Counted from the stretch's first letter, positions 14,630 through 23,339 are shown. The stretch is 38,996 nucleotides of DNA from an uncultured Bacilli bacterium (GCA_944372115.1 CALVYH010000009.1:1-38996), one strand, 5' to 3'. The notes: a model not told the origin generated them from the sequence alone. Numbers and translations: made by a program.

Positions 14630-17265
14630 TAAATATGAGTCCAAAAACTTATTTTAAATATTTATTTAAATCTATAAAAGAAAATTTTAGTCGATTATGC
14701 GCAATTTCCTTAATTATTTTATTAGGGACAGGTTTTATTGTTGGCTTACAATCAAGCGGACCTGATTTAAAAGCCACTGTAAATACCTATTTTAACGATA
14801 CAAATTTTTATGATGTTTCTATTCAATCAAATATAGGATTAAATAATGATAGTATTTATGAAATAAGAAACAATATTTCATCAATAGATGAAATTGAATC
14901 ATATTATCAATTAGATAGATTTACATATATAAATGATTCGAAAAGTGAAAGTAGAATTATTTATAAAGATTTAGTAAATAGCCGAATAGATAAATTAACT
15001 TTAATAGAAGGAAGAATGCCTAATCAAGAACACGAATGTGTCGCATTAAAAACTTATAATGAAAACAGCATTGAAATTAGTGATGTAATAAATTTTGATG
15101 ATTATTATTTCAGAGTAGTAGGTTTAGTAAATGATCCAGCTTATCTTTCACATACCTCTGAAACTACTACAATTGGAAGTGGAAGTTTGGATAATATTAT
15201 TTATATTGATAGCGGATTAGAAATAATTGAAGAATTCAATACTCCAACAATAATTAAATTAACCTTTTATAAAGATGATATTTCATCAACTTTTGACGAT
15301 GAATACGATGATTTTATTGAAGAAAAAAAGAAAGAAATTGAAAATTTAGAAGAAGAAATTATTTCTTCTCAAATTTCTTATTTAGAAAATACGATTAGAC
15401 AAGAAGTTGAAAAAGCGATTGAAGAAGAAATGAGAGCAACTTTAAAAGAACAAATACCAAATATTACTGACTCTCTTTTAGAAACTTTAATTAACGCCTA
15501 TAAAAATGGCGATGATTATAAAAATTTAGTTAATGAGCAAACTGAAACTCAATTAAATGAGATTATAAAAGAAACAACTCCTCAAATTTATATTTTAACT
15601 AGAAACGAAAATCAAAGTTATGCGACTTTTAAAATTGATAGTGAAAAAATCGTAGCATTAGCTGCTGTTTTCCCTATATTTTTCTATGGAATTGCCCTTT
15701 TAGTTTCAATTACATCTGTAACTCGTTTAGTAAATAAGGATCGTTCTCAAATTGGAACTTTAAAATCTTTAGGATATAGTAAATTAAGAATCTATAATAA
15801 ATATCTATTTTTTGGATTATTAACTTCAATTATAGGTTCAATTTTAGCAATTGCTGTTGGATTATTTGTTTTACCAACAATCATTATCACAATTTATGGT
15901 TCTTTATATAACATTATAAATATTGTATATATTTTCGATACTTTTAGCGTTTTAACTTCTACTCTTATAATGATTGTTTTAATTCTTTTAACAATTAGTA
16001 TTATTTCTATTAGTGTTTTAAAAGAAAATAGTGCATCTCTTTTAATTGCGAAAGCTCCAAAAGCTGGCAAAAAGATTTTAATCGAAAGAATTACTTTTTT
16101 ATGGAAACATTTCAAATTTAAAACTAAATCAATGCTAAGAAATGTATTTACTTTTAAAAAGAATTTAATAATGATGCTAATTGGAATTGGTGGATGTACA
16201 GCTATATTACTTACAGCATTTGGAATTTCTGATTCTTTAAGCGTTATTAATAAGGATCAATTTGATAAAATAATTAATTATGATTTAATTGTTCAAAGCG
16301 ATAATATTGAAGAATCAAAAAAGTTATTTTCTGATGATGATTTTAAAAAAGTTACAAGTTTATATTATGAAAGTAAAGTGAATAAATTTTCTTCATCGTC
16401 TGTTTCTTATAATGAAAAAGATGATATCGATGTTTATTTATTAGGTGGAAATGATGATTTAAGTGAAATCGTTGGTTTTGATGAAAATATTAGCTTTAAT
16501 GATGATTCAGTAATTATTAGTGAACAAATCTCTTCGCTTTTAAATATAAAAGAAGGTGATTTTATTTATTTATGTATAACTCCTTCAATTATTGGAAGTA
16601 ATGAAAATTATGAACAATATCAAGATATTCCTTTAAAAATAAGTGATATTACAACTAATTATGTTTCAAATTATGTTTATATAGGTAAAAATATCTATAA
16701 AGAAAAATTTGTTGATCTTTCAATAAATTCATTATTATTAAAAAGTTATATGGATGATGATAGTTTAGATGAATTTATTGATGAAATTAGTGAAAATTCA
16801 CTAATTTCATCTATTTCTACAACTTATTCTACAAGAAATATTTATTCTAATATTTTAGATAATTTAACTGCGGTAGTTGTTTTACTTGTCTTTTTATCAG
16901 GAGCATTAATTTTTGTAGTTATTTATAATCTTGTTGATATAAATATTGATGAAAGAATTAAAGAAATCGCTACTTTAAGAGTTAATGGCTATACAAGAAG
17001 TGAAACTTTACGTTATATTTATCGAGAAATAATCTTTATGAGTATAATTGCAATATTAATCGGATTATTACTTGGTTATTTCCTCCATATATTTGTTATT
17101 AATACTATTTCAAGTGTAGGACTTATGTTAGGAAGTTCAATATTTTATCAATCTTATTTATATACAATTTTAATTGTTTCTATTTTTATTGCATTAACTG
17201 CATTAATTTTCATTCCTAAAATAAATAAAATTAAAATGAATGAAGTATTAAAATCTATAGATTAA
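14623..17265 (+). CDS. FtsX/MacB-type ABC permease with large extracellular domains
   Basis: An 880-residue permease. Helix 1 lies at about 25-43, then a long extracytoplasmic region to about 340 that contains a predicted coiled coil rich in Glu and Lys (about 225-320). Three helices of the first FtsX domain follow (344-465, with RSQIGTLKSLGY in the cytoplasmic loop). A fifth helix (513-535), a second extracytoplasmic domain (540-750) and a second FtsX domain (DERIKEIATLRVNGYT) end the protein. This is the duplicated layout of Gram-positive MacB-like exporters for peptides, drugs or lipoproteins. The gene overlaps the ATPase by seven bases; an ATG four codons later (14635) is an alternative start. 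No substrate protein is encoded beside it. Confidence 0.9.
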   Translation: MVINMSPKTYFKYLFKSIKENFSRLCAISLIILLGTGFIVGLQSSGPDLKATVNTYFNDTNFYDVSIQSNIGLNNDSIYEIRNNISSIDEIESYYQLDRFTYINDSKSESRIIYKDLVNSRIDKLTLIEGRMPNQEHECVALKTYNENSIEISDVINFDDYYFRVVGLVNDPAYLSHTSETTTIGSGSLDNIIYIDSGLEIIEEFNTPTIIKLTFYKDDISSTFDDEYDDFIEEKKKEIENLEEEIISSQISYLENTIRQEVEKAIEEEMRATLKEQIPNITDSLLETLINAYKNGDDYKNLVNEQTETQLNEIIKETTPQIYILTRNENQSYATFKIDSEKIVALAAVFPIFFYGIALLVSITSVTRLVNKDRSQIGTLKSLGYSKLRIYNKYLFFGLLTSIIGSILAIAVGLFVLPTIIITIYGSLYNIINIVYIFDTFSVLTSTLIMIVLILLTISIISISVLKENSASLLIAKAPKAGKKILIERITFLWKHFKFKTKSMLRNVFTFKKNLIMMLIGIGGCTAILLTAFGISDSLSVINKDQFDKIINYDLIVQSDNIEESKKLFSDDDFKKVTSLYYESKVNKFSSSSVSYNEKDDIDVYLLGGNDDLSEIVGFDENISFNDDSVIISEQISSLLNIKEGDFIYLCITPSIIGSNENYEQYQDIPLKISDITTNYVSNYVYIGKNIYKEKFVDLSINSLLLKSYMDDDSLDEFIDEISENSLISSISTTYSTRNIYSNILDNLTAVVVLLVFLSGALIFVVIYNLVDINIDERIKEIATLRVNGYTRSETLRYIYREIIFMSIIAILIGLLLGYFLHIFVINTISSVGLMLGSSIFYQSYLYTILIVSIFIALTALIFIPKINKIKMNEVLKSID

Positions 17266-17296
17266 TAAAAAAGTCCAATTAAAAGGACTTTTTGGG
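17266..17296 (+). terminator. Terminator of the MacB/FtsX operon
   Basis: AAAAAGTCC (17268-17276) and GGACTTTTT (17285-17293) form a perfect nine-base stem ending in T, immediately after the stop. Confidence 0.85.
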
Positions 17297-17313
17297 GGTA
17301 ATTTCATTTTTAT

Positions 17314-17389
17314 TGGTGCCGGCTAAAGGATTCGAACCTTCGACCTACGCGTTACGAGTGCGTTGCTCTACCACCTAAGCTAAGCCGGC
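17314..17389 (-). tRNA. tRNA-Thr (anticodon CGT)
   Basis: Acceptor GCCGGCT/AGCCGGC, discriminator A, encoded CCA. The anticodon loop CTCGTAA gives CGT; the closing pair is A-C. A TATAAT lies upstream on the minus strand. Confidence 0.93.
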
Positions 17390-17435
17390 AAGTAGAAATA
17401 TTATAAATTAAAATGAAATAAAGTTAAAATAAAAC

Positions 17436-17464
17436 TTGATTTAACTATCTTTCAATGGTATATT
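17436..17464 (+). promoter_or_regulatory. Promoter of tRNA-Val
   Basis: TTGATT (17436-17441) and TATATT (17459-17464) are separated by 17 bases, followed by ATTTAAGC, the start-site block shared with other tRNA promoters here. Confidence 0.8.
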
Positions 17465-17477
17465 ATTTAAGCACGTT

Positions 17478-17553
17478 GGGTGTTTAGCTCAGCTGGGAGA
17501 GCATCTGTTTGACGTACAGAAGGTCATAGGTTCGATCCCTATAGCACCCACCA
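17478..17553 (+). tRNA. tRNA-Val (anticodon GAC)
   Basis: Acceptor GGGTGTT pairs with the 3' strand, discriminator A and encoded CCA. The loop TTGACGT closed by TCTGT/ACAGA gives GAC. Confidence 0.96.
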
Positions 17554-17565
17554 ATCTTAAATATA

Positions 17566-17589
17566 TAACCGACTTATGTCGGTTTTTTA
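17566..17589 (+). terminator. Terminator of tRNA-Val
   Basis: AACCGAC (17567-17573), TTAT loop, GTCGGTT (17578-17584), then T run. Confidence 0.9.
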
Positions 17590-17623
17590 TTTTTTAATAT
17601 AAAAAGAAAAAAGAAAAATAAGT

Positions 17624-18439
17624 TTATTCTTTTTTCTCTTTTTTTATATATTTAATATATTCCATTTGTTTATAAGAAGATGATGCTTCAACCATCTCTT
17701 TATAAGTTTCATTTCTTAAATATTCTTTATTTTCTTTTGTTTCATACCCTTCTTTAGGAAGTATTGGTTTACAAATTATAACTACTTTTCTAGGCTTCTT
17801 ATTTTTATTTCTTCTTTCTTTAAATGTAGTTACTATTGGAAGAATTGGAGCATTATATTTAGCAGGATAATGAAATGCGGCACTTTTAAATGGTCTAATT
17901 TTAGTATAAAAAGGCCATATATGAGCTTCAGGGAATATTAAAATATGTTCTCTTTTTTTCTTTAAATAATATTCTATTCCCTTCATCATTTTAATTTGAC
18001 CTAAAAAGGAATTAGCTAAAGGAATATAGCCGAGTTGACGAGTAAAAAAAGTTAATAATTTTGAACTTAAAATATTAGGATTAGCAATTACATTAACTCT
18101 TTTTTTATTAATAATTAAGCATTGAATATAAAAAGCATCTTCATTAGAAACATGATTAGCATAAATAAAACCTCCGGTTTTATTTATTTTTAAAATTCTA
18201 TAATATTCTTTTAAATTTTCTTTACCCTTTACTTTCATCCCATTAAAAAGACTATATCCACCTAAAATAGGTTTAGCAAAACACCAATAAAGAATATTAC
18301 CAAAAGTTTTTTCGAATAAATTTCTTTTGTATTTATATTTATCACTAACTTCGATTTTATTTAAATCAATGTTACCAAAATCATCATTTAATTCATCACT
18401 AAAATAAATGACTCTTTTATCTTCCTTTCTTATTTTCAT
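17624..18439 (-). CDS. PlsC-like 1-acyl-glycerol-3-phosphate acyltransferase family protein
   Basis: A 271-residue membrane-associated acyltransferase. The catalytic motif NHVSNED (H-x4-D) follows a short hydrophobic stretch near residue 95, and FPEAHIWPF stands in place of the usual FPEGTR-like substrate motif. PILPIVTTF and the C-terminal KPILPKEG fit the family. The Gly-Thr of the usual motif is replaced by Ala-His, so the acceptor may not be lysophosphatidic acid. The gene overlaps the end of the preceding glycosyltransferase by 23 bases, so translation is coupled; no independent ribosome binding site or other start is obvious. Together the two genes suggest assembly of an acylated glycan or glycolipid (inference). 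Confidence 0.85.
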   Translation of the reverse strand: MKIRKEDKRVIYFSDELNDDFGNIDLNKIEVSDKYKYKRNLFEKTFGNILYWCFAKPILGGYSLFNGMKVKGKENLKEYYRILKINKTGGFIYANHVSNEDAFYIQCLIINKKRVNVIANPNILSSKLLTFFTRQLGYIPLANSFLGQIKMMKGIEYYLKKKREHILIFPEAHIWPFYTKIRPFKSAAFHYPAKYNAPILPIVTTFKERRNKNKKPRKVVIICKPILPKEGYETKENKEYLRNETYKEMVEASSSYKQMEYIKYIKKEKKE

Positions 18440-19787
18440 TTTTTATATTCTCTAAAGCCTCCTTATTAGTAATAATACCATCATGTTTAATTTTATCCCA
18501 ACTAACTCTTTTATATTTATGGAATAATCCATCTAAGAACGCAAAAACAAAGTCAGCAAAGAAAAATAAATATGAGAATATGACTTTTATTTGTAATCCT
18601 ACACTAAATTTTAAATATTTATTTGAAATAACGAAAGTAACAAATGCGACTAAGCCAACAAAAACCCAAAGAATAAAAAAGTAAACTAAAACCCAAACAA
18701 ACATACTTAAGGAAATTAATTCACTCCTAAATACTTCAAAAATTGCGCTAAAAACTAATGAAGCGATAAAAAAACCTAAAGAAATTAAAAAAGCTAAAAC
18801 TAATAACCCAACTATAACAACAAGAGGATAAATCGAAACATTAAATTCAAAAAGAGAAGTGTTTTGTGTTCCTTTTTTTAAAGCATGATAATCAGGTTTA
18901 TTTTTCTTTTTATATTTTTTATCATTAGCAAAATAACCCCAAACCCATCTAATATGTTGTTTATGGACTACTTTTAAAGTAGTAGCTTGCTCATCATAAT
19001 ATTGAGCAATTGGATAATACTTCATCGGAACATTATGATAATAACAATATTTAGTTAATTCAACATCTTCCGTCATTCCATTAAATATCCATCCTCCTTC
19101 ATTATCAATAATGTCAAAATCAACAAAATAACCAGTACCAGTTAAAGTCATTTTTTTAAATAAAATACTTCTTCCATTAGAGGTAAATTGATTCATATAA
19201 GCAAAAAGTGTCGCGCTACATGCACTAATCCAATTCGCAGAAGAATTAGTAAAATTACGATAGCCCATGCCAACTTTAAATCCAGCGTTTTTTACATCAT
19301 TCATTAAATCAATATAATCACTTTTTGCAACATTATCTGCATCAAAAACAATAAATGCATCATAATGAAGATCATTTTCTTTAATATATTTATAAGCTTC
19401 ATCAAGAGCAAAGCCTTTAGTTTTTTTATTAACTAAATCTTTCCTAATAATTACATTAAATTTATATTTTTTGGTTATTTTTACTGTTGGATCATCTTTA
19501 GATTCTACAATTACATAAACATCAAAATATTCATGAGGATACGTTTGATTTTTAAGCGATTCTAAAATATGACCAATAACTTGATCTTCATTTCTTGCGG
19601 GAACTAAAACAGCATACTTATAATAAACTTTACCTTTTGGTAATTTTTTATGTTTTTTTAAAGACAAAACAAAGTATGCAAAAAAATACCAAAATAGGGC
19701 GAGAAATATAATTAAAGCCAATATAACAGCAAGTAACAAAGCTTCACTAGAACGAAGAAACCAACTTGCTAAATTTTCTGCATTCAT
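18417..19787 (-). CDS. Membrane glycosyltransferase family 2, processive type
   Basis: A 456-residue enzyme of the cellulose synthase/hyaluronan synthase-like group. Helix 1 is at about 18-42, then a cytoplasmic catalytic domain (about 60-300) with VPARNEDQVI for UDP-sugar binding, FDADN for metal, TEDVEL for the catalytic base and QHIRWVWG as the QxxRW motif. About three or four C-terminal helices cover 315-425. Length and motif set are complete. The first reading begins at TTG (19790), but I chose the ATG at 19787. It has no ribosome binding site; a promoter TTGATT/TATAAT ends eight bases before it, so the message is nearly leaderless. The acyltransferase gene follows with overlap. Product polysaccharide or glycolipid is unknown. 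Confidence 0.88.
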   Translation of the reverse strand: MNAENLASWFLRSSEALLLAVILALIIFLALFWYFFAYFVLSLKKHKKLPKGKVYYKYAVLVPARNEDQVIGHILESLKNQTYPHEYFDVYVIVESKDDPTVKITKKYKFNVIIRKDLVNKKTKGFALDEAYKYIKENDLHYDAFIVFDADNVAKSDYIDLMNDVKNAGFKVGMGYRNFTNSSANWISACSATLFAYMNQFTSNGRSILFKKMTLTGTGYFVDFDIIDNEGGWIFNGMTEDVELTKYCYYHNVPMKYYPIAQYYDEQATTLKVVHKQHIRWVWGYFANDKKYKKKNKPDYHALKKGTQNTSLFEFNVSIYPLVVIVGLLVLAFLISLGFFIASLVFSAIFEVFRSELISLSMFVWVLVYFFILWVFVGLVAFVTFVISNKYLKFSVGLQIKVIFSYLFFFADFVFAFLDGLFHKYKRVSWDKIKHDGIITNKEALENIKNENKKGR

Positions 19788-19795
19788 CAATACAC

Positions 19796-19823
19796 ATTAT
19801 AAATAAAAGTTCGGTAAAATCAA
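19796..19823 (-). promoter_or_regulatory. Promoter of the glycosyltransferase-acyltransferase unit
   Basis: TTGATT (19818-19823) and TATAAT (19796-19801) are 16 bases apart. The -10 ends eight bases before the ATG. Confidence 0.75.
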
Positions 19824-19888
19824 TTGTTTTTAATATTTTAAAATATAATCACTAGCACACCTAGTAATTAAAACCAAATAAAAATTGT

Positions 19889-19916
19889 CATAAAAAAATC
19901 ACGATTACTCGTGACT
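19889..19916 (-). terminator. Terminator of the five-tRNA cluster
   Basis: On the minus strand TCACGA, GTAA, TCGTGA, then seven T. Confidence 0.85.
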
Positions 19917-19952
19917 ACATATATATAAACACCATTTAGTGATATTTTTAAA

Positions 19953-20029
19953 TGGTTGCGAGGGCAGGATTTGAACCTGCGACCTCAGGGTTATGAGCCC
20001 TACAAGCTACCAGACTGCTCTACCTCGCG
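19953..20029 (-). tRNA. Initiator tRNA-fMet (anticodon CAT)
   Basis: The first acceptor pair is C1-A72, unpaired, the hallmark of bacterial initiator tRNA. The loop CTCATAA gives CAT, discriminator A, encoded CCA. Last gene of the cluster. Confidence 0.95.
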
Positions 20030-20045
20030 ATTTCGTTTTTAATAA

Positions 20046-20136
20046 TGGCGGAGAAAGAGGGATTCGAACCCTCGCAAGACTTGCATCTTCTATCGGTTTT
20101 CAAGACCGACCCCTTCAGCCGCTTGGGTATTTCTCC
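20046..20136 (-). tRNA. tRNA-Ser (anticodon TGA)
   Basis: A 91-base tRNA with a long variable arm, discriminator G and encoded CCA. The loop CTTGAAA gives TGA. Confidence 0.95.
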
Positions 20137-20142
20137 TTAAAA

Positions 20143-20219
20143 TGGTGGACCATCTAGGACTTGAACCCAGAACCTAACCGTTATGAGCGGTCCGCTCTAA
20201 CCAATTGCGCTAATGGTCC
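20143..20219 (-). tRNA. tRNA with CAT anticodon, probable tRNA-Ile2 (lysidine)
   Basis: Acceptor GGACCAT, arm sequences and the GCTCATAAC anticodon region resemble the Bacillus tRNA-Ile whose CAT is changed to lysidine-AT by TilS. The acceptor is unlike that of the elongator Met tRNA 15 bases away. Confidence 0.8.
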
Positions 20220-20233
20220 GCGAGTTTCAAATT

Positions 20234-20310
20234 TGGTAGCAGCGGGGGGACTCGAACCCTCGACGCGCCGGGTATGAGCCGACTGCTCTAACCAACTGAG
20301 CTACGCTGCC
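20234..20310 (-). tRNA. Elongator tRNA-Met (anticodon CAT)
   Basis: Acceptor GGCAGCG/CGCTGCT with a G1-U72 wobble, loop CTCATAC, encoded CCA. By exclusion from the initiator and Ile2 copies it is the elongator. Confidence 0.88.
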
Positions 20311-20345
20311 ATCTCTATCTAATCTTCTAAACGTTCTTTTTTTAA

Positions 20346-20419
20346 TGGTGGACCCTAGGAGAATCGAACTCCTAATCCAAGCTTGCAAAGCTAGTGTTAT
20401 CCCATTTAACTAAGGGCCC
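20346..20419 (-). tRNA. tRNA-Ala (anticodon TGC)
   Basis: Loop TTTGCAA gives TGC. Acceptor GGGCCCT/AGGGTCC contains the G3-U70 wobble that identifies alanine tRNA. First gene of the cluster. Confidence 0.96.
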
Positions 20420-20427
20420 AAACGAAT

Positions 20428-20477
20428 AGCGCTTAATTAATATACCAAGAAACAGTATAAAAATCAAGCGCTTAATT
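20428..20477 (-). promoter_or_regulatory. Promoter of the tRNA cluster, flanked by direct repeats
   Basis: TTGATT (20462-20467) and TATATT (20439-20444) are 17 bases apart. The 11-base sequence AATTAAGCGCT occurs twice, at the start site (20428-20438) and against the -35 (20467-20477). Confidence 0.82.
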
Positions 20478-20556
20478 TTATTTTTTTAAAAATTTTTTCA
20501 TTTTTTTAAATGGTCATTTCAGGATTAAAATTACATCTACAGAATTAAAAATAATA

Positions 20557-20742
20557 TTATCTACAACACTTCTTTTTATTATATTTTTTATTATATTGTT
20601 TAACTAATTTATTTTTTGAAGAACAACAATCACATTCTGATAAAACAGAGTGACCTTTAATCTTTTTTCTAACAAAATAAATTATAAGTAAAGAAATAAT
20701 TATAAAAAGAATACAAATTACTAAAATATCAATCCATGTCAT
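20557..20742 (-). CDS. FeoB-associated Cys-rich membrane protein
   Basis: A 61-residue protein with one N-terminal membrane helix (about 5-25) and a basic tail with clustered cysteines (ECDCC, and KCC near the end). It starts four bases after the feoB stop. Size, helix and cysteines match the small FeoB-associated family of Firmicutes, thought to replace or assist FeoC in iron uptake. The role is inferred from family and position. Confidence 0.88.
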   Translation of the reverse strand: MTWIDILVICILFIIISLLIIYFVRKKIKGHSVLSECDCCSSKNKLVKQYNKKYNKKKCCR

Positions 20743-20746
20743 AAAT

Positions 20747-23101
20747 TTATGCCTTTAAGATTTTTGCGTTTTGATCTTTTTTCTTATTGATTAAATAAAT
20801 TAATACAATTGCAAGTATAGCGATTCCTAAGTAAATAAACACTGTCCACCACCATGTTCCAACAATATAGAATATACTAGAAGCGATATAGGAAGTGACA
20901 ATCCAAAATAATAATGTACCTTTTAAAGTTCCCTTCTTTAATTCTGCTTTTGCAGTAGCTACAGCAGCAAAACAAGGAATTGTTGTCATATTAAATACAA
21001 TAAATGCTAATATTCCAGGGACATTGATTCCGGTAGCAGCAACCATCAAACCAACATCACTAGCACCTTCAATTGATGCGATTGTAGAAGGTAAAGTAGA
21101 AGGATCAACTGCTCCAGCTGCACTTAAAGCAGCACCTAACATGCCAAATGTAGCAATAACATTTTCTTTTGCAATTAAACCAGTAATTGCACCGACTGCA
21201 AATACCCAACCAAATTGTCCGAGTTGAGATCCAAAGCCTAAAGGAGTAAATAAAGGTTGAATTACTTTTCCTATTTGAGCGAGTATTGAATCATCAGTAG
21301 TAAACGAGCCTAAAAATTCACCATCAGCATATTCAATATATTGCCAATCTGGAGTAAATGATTGTAAGAACCAAATTATAATGTTTGAAACTAAAATGAT
21401 TGTGAAAGCTTTTTTAATAAAATGTTTACATTTATCCCAAACATGTAACATCAAAGAGGAAAATTTAGGCCAGTGATAAGCTGGAAGTTCCATAATAAAT
21501 GGAGGTGTTTCTCCTCTTAACGTTGTATTTCTCATAACAAGAATAGCTATAATGGCAACAACAATGCCAGTAAAATACATTCCCAATGTAATAATATCAG
21601 CATTCGATACATTAAACATTGTAATAATAGCTCCAGCGCAAGCTGTCAATATAGGTAATTTTGCACTACATGAGAAGAATGGGATAACTCTAATTGTAGC
21701 AATTCTTTCTTTTTCTGTAGCTAATGTTCTTGTATTTGTCATAGCAGGAACGCTACATCCAAATCCCATTATCATTGGCATAAATGCTCTTCCGCTTACA
21801 CCAAATCTTCTAAATATACGATCAAGAATAAAAGCAACACGAGCCATATATCCTGTATCTTCTAAGATTGAAAAGAATAAGAATAATAATAAGATTTGTG
21901 GCAAGAAACTTAAAACAGAAAATACACCAGCAAGTAAGCCATCACACACTAAGGCTTGTGCCCAGTTTGATGCTCCTGCGGAAGACATTCCTGTACCTAC
22001 TAGTTCAGTTATCCAATCTGTAAAACCAACTAAACAAGTTTGTAAAAATACTCCTGGAGATTGAATGCCAGTACCACCAGCAAATATTATCCCTTCCCAA
22101 GGGGTTCCTGCAGCAATAGCATATTCACTATCACCAAAAACGCCCATTGCGTTTAAATAGAACAAATCTTCACCGAATGTGAAATGGAAAATAAAGAACA
22201 AAATTACTACAAAAATAATTAACCCAAGGAATCTATTAGTTAAAACTCTATCAATTCGATCTGATTTAGTTTCGTTTGCAAATCTTTTCTTCTTTCCAGT
22301 TTTTTCATCAATATTGGCTTCTTTATGTTTAGTTAAGGCTATGGAATAATGATTTTGAATATATTTATATCGATTATCAGCAATAATAGCTTCAAAATCA
22401 TTTCCAAATACAGAATCCTTAATATCTCCTTTTGCTTCAACAACTAATTGATATTCACGAGGATGATTATTTTTTTCAATACTGTCTTCTTCAACTAATT
22501 TGACAGCATGGAATAAAGAATTGTCTAAACCATTTTTATCTAAAGATTCTTTTACCTTTTTAATAATTGGTCCAACAGATGTATTGATTAATATGCTACT
22601 TCCTTTTCTAGGTGTTTTTGCATATTGAGTAACAACTTCCATTAGTTGTTTTAGATTGTCTTCCTTTAAAGCACTAATAGGAACAACAGGAACACCAAGA
22701 TTTTTTGATAATAATTCAACATCAATTTTATCTTTATTTTTATCTAAGACATCCATCATATTTAAAGCAACAACAACAGGGACATCCATTTCTAAAATTT
22801 GTGTTGTCAAATATAAATTTCTTTCAAGATTGGTAGCATCAACAAGATTAATAACACAATCTGGTTTTTCATCAATAATGAAATTTCTTGAAATAACTTC
22901 TTCTGGTGTATAAGGAGATAAAGAATAAATACCAGGTAAATCAACAATATCTATTGGCTCACTACCCTTTTTATAAACTCCTTCCTTTTTGTCAACTGTT
23001 ACACCAGGCCAGTTTCCAACATGTGCTGTTGAACCTGTTAAACCGTTAAACAATGTTGTTTTCCCACAATTTGGGTTACCTGCTAAAGCAACTTTAATCA
23101 T
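20747..23101 (-). CDS. feoB: Ferrous iron transporter FeoB
   Basis: A 784-residue Fe(II) uptake protein. The N-terminal G domain has G1 GNPNCGKTT (8-16), G3 DLPG (54-57) and G4 NMMD (114-117). A helical spacer follows to about 250, and the membrane part has two Gate regions with the expected motifs GFGCSVPA and FSCSAKLP; the Cys in each is a known metal-path residue. About ten or more helices run to the C-terminus. A TTG 15 bases upstream extends the frame, but the ATG at 23101, after GAGGGTG, gives the usual MIKVALAGNPN. It follows feoA with one base between. Operators upstream of the operon suggest metal control. Confidence 0.97.
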   Translation of the reverse strand: MIKVALAGNPNCGKTTLFNGLTGSTAHVGNWPGVTVDKKEGVYKKGSEPIDIVDLPGIYSLSPYTPEEVISRNFIIDEKPDCVINLVDATNLERNLYLTTQILEMDVPVVVALNMMDVLDKNKDKIDVELLSKNLGVPVVPISALKEDNLKQLMEVVTQYAKTPRKGSSILINTSVGPIIKKVKESLDKNGLDNSLFHAVKLVEEDSIEKNNHPREYQLVVEAKGDIKDSVFGNDFEAIIADNRYKYIQNHYSIALTKHKEANIDEKTGKKKRFANETKSDRIDRVLTNRFLGLIIFVVILFFIFHFTFGEDLFYLNAMGVFGDSEYAIAAGTPWEGIIFAGGTGIQSPGVFLQTCLVGFTDWITELVGTGMSSAGASNWAQALVCDGLLAGVFSVLSFLPQILLLFLFFSILEDTGYMARVAFILDRIFRRFGVSGRAFMPMIMGFGCSVPAMTNTRTLATEKERIATIRVIPFFSCSAKLPILTACAGAIITMFNVSNADIITLGMYFTGIVVAIIAILVMRNTTLRGETPPFIMELPAYHWPKFSSLMLHVWDKCKHFIKKAFTIILVSNIIIWFLQSFTPDWQYIEYADGEFLGSFTTDDSILAQIGKVIQPLFTPLGFGSQLGQFGWVFAVGAITGLIAKENVIATFGMLGAALSAAGAVDPSTLPSTIASIEGASDVGLMVAATGINVPGILAFIVFNMTTIPCFAAVATAKAELKKGTLKGTLLFWIVTSYIASSIFYIVGTWWWTVFIYLGIAILAIVLIYLINKKKDQNAKILKA

Positions 23102-23102
23102 A

Positions 23103-23339
23103 TTATTCACCCTCAACTTTCATAACAACATTTTTAGCTTCGCTTTTTCTTAGAGTTAGCTCATAATTTCTAATTGTAACTTCAATTGGATCTCCAAGTG
23201 GTGCTTTTTTTCTTAAAAATACACTAGCACCAGGGGTAACACCCATATCAAATAGTCTTCTTCGAGTAACTCCCTCTCCATTTACGGCTACTATAATACC
23301 TTTTTCTCCTACTTTAAAAGTATCTAGCGTTTTTTCCAT
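23103..23339 (-). CDS. feoA: FeoA (SH3-like) domain protein
   Basis: A 78-residue cytosolic SH3-fold protein required with FeoB for ferrous iron uptake. VGEKGIIVAVNGEGVTRRRLFDMGVTPGA and the closing ELTLRKSEAKNVVM match FeoA. The ATG at 23339 follows AGGAG; the longer frame starts at a TTG before that site and is rejected. It lies between the second feoA-like gene and feoB. Confidence 0.93.
   Translation of the reverse strand: MEKTLDTFKVGEKGIIVAVNGEGVTRRRLFDMGVTPGASVFLRKKAPLGDPIEVTIRNYELTLRKSEAKNVVMKVEGE

Noticed and set aside
21552-22064. 170-codon + strand frame
   Set aside because: It lies entirely inside feoB on the other strand and its composition mirrors that gene.
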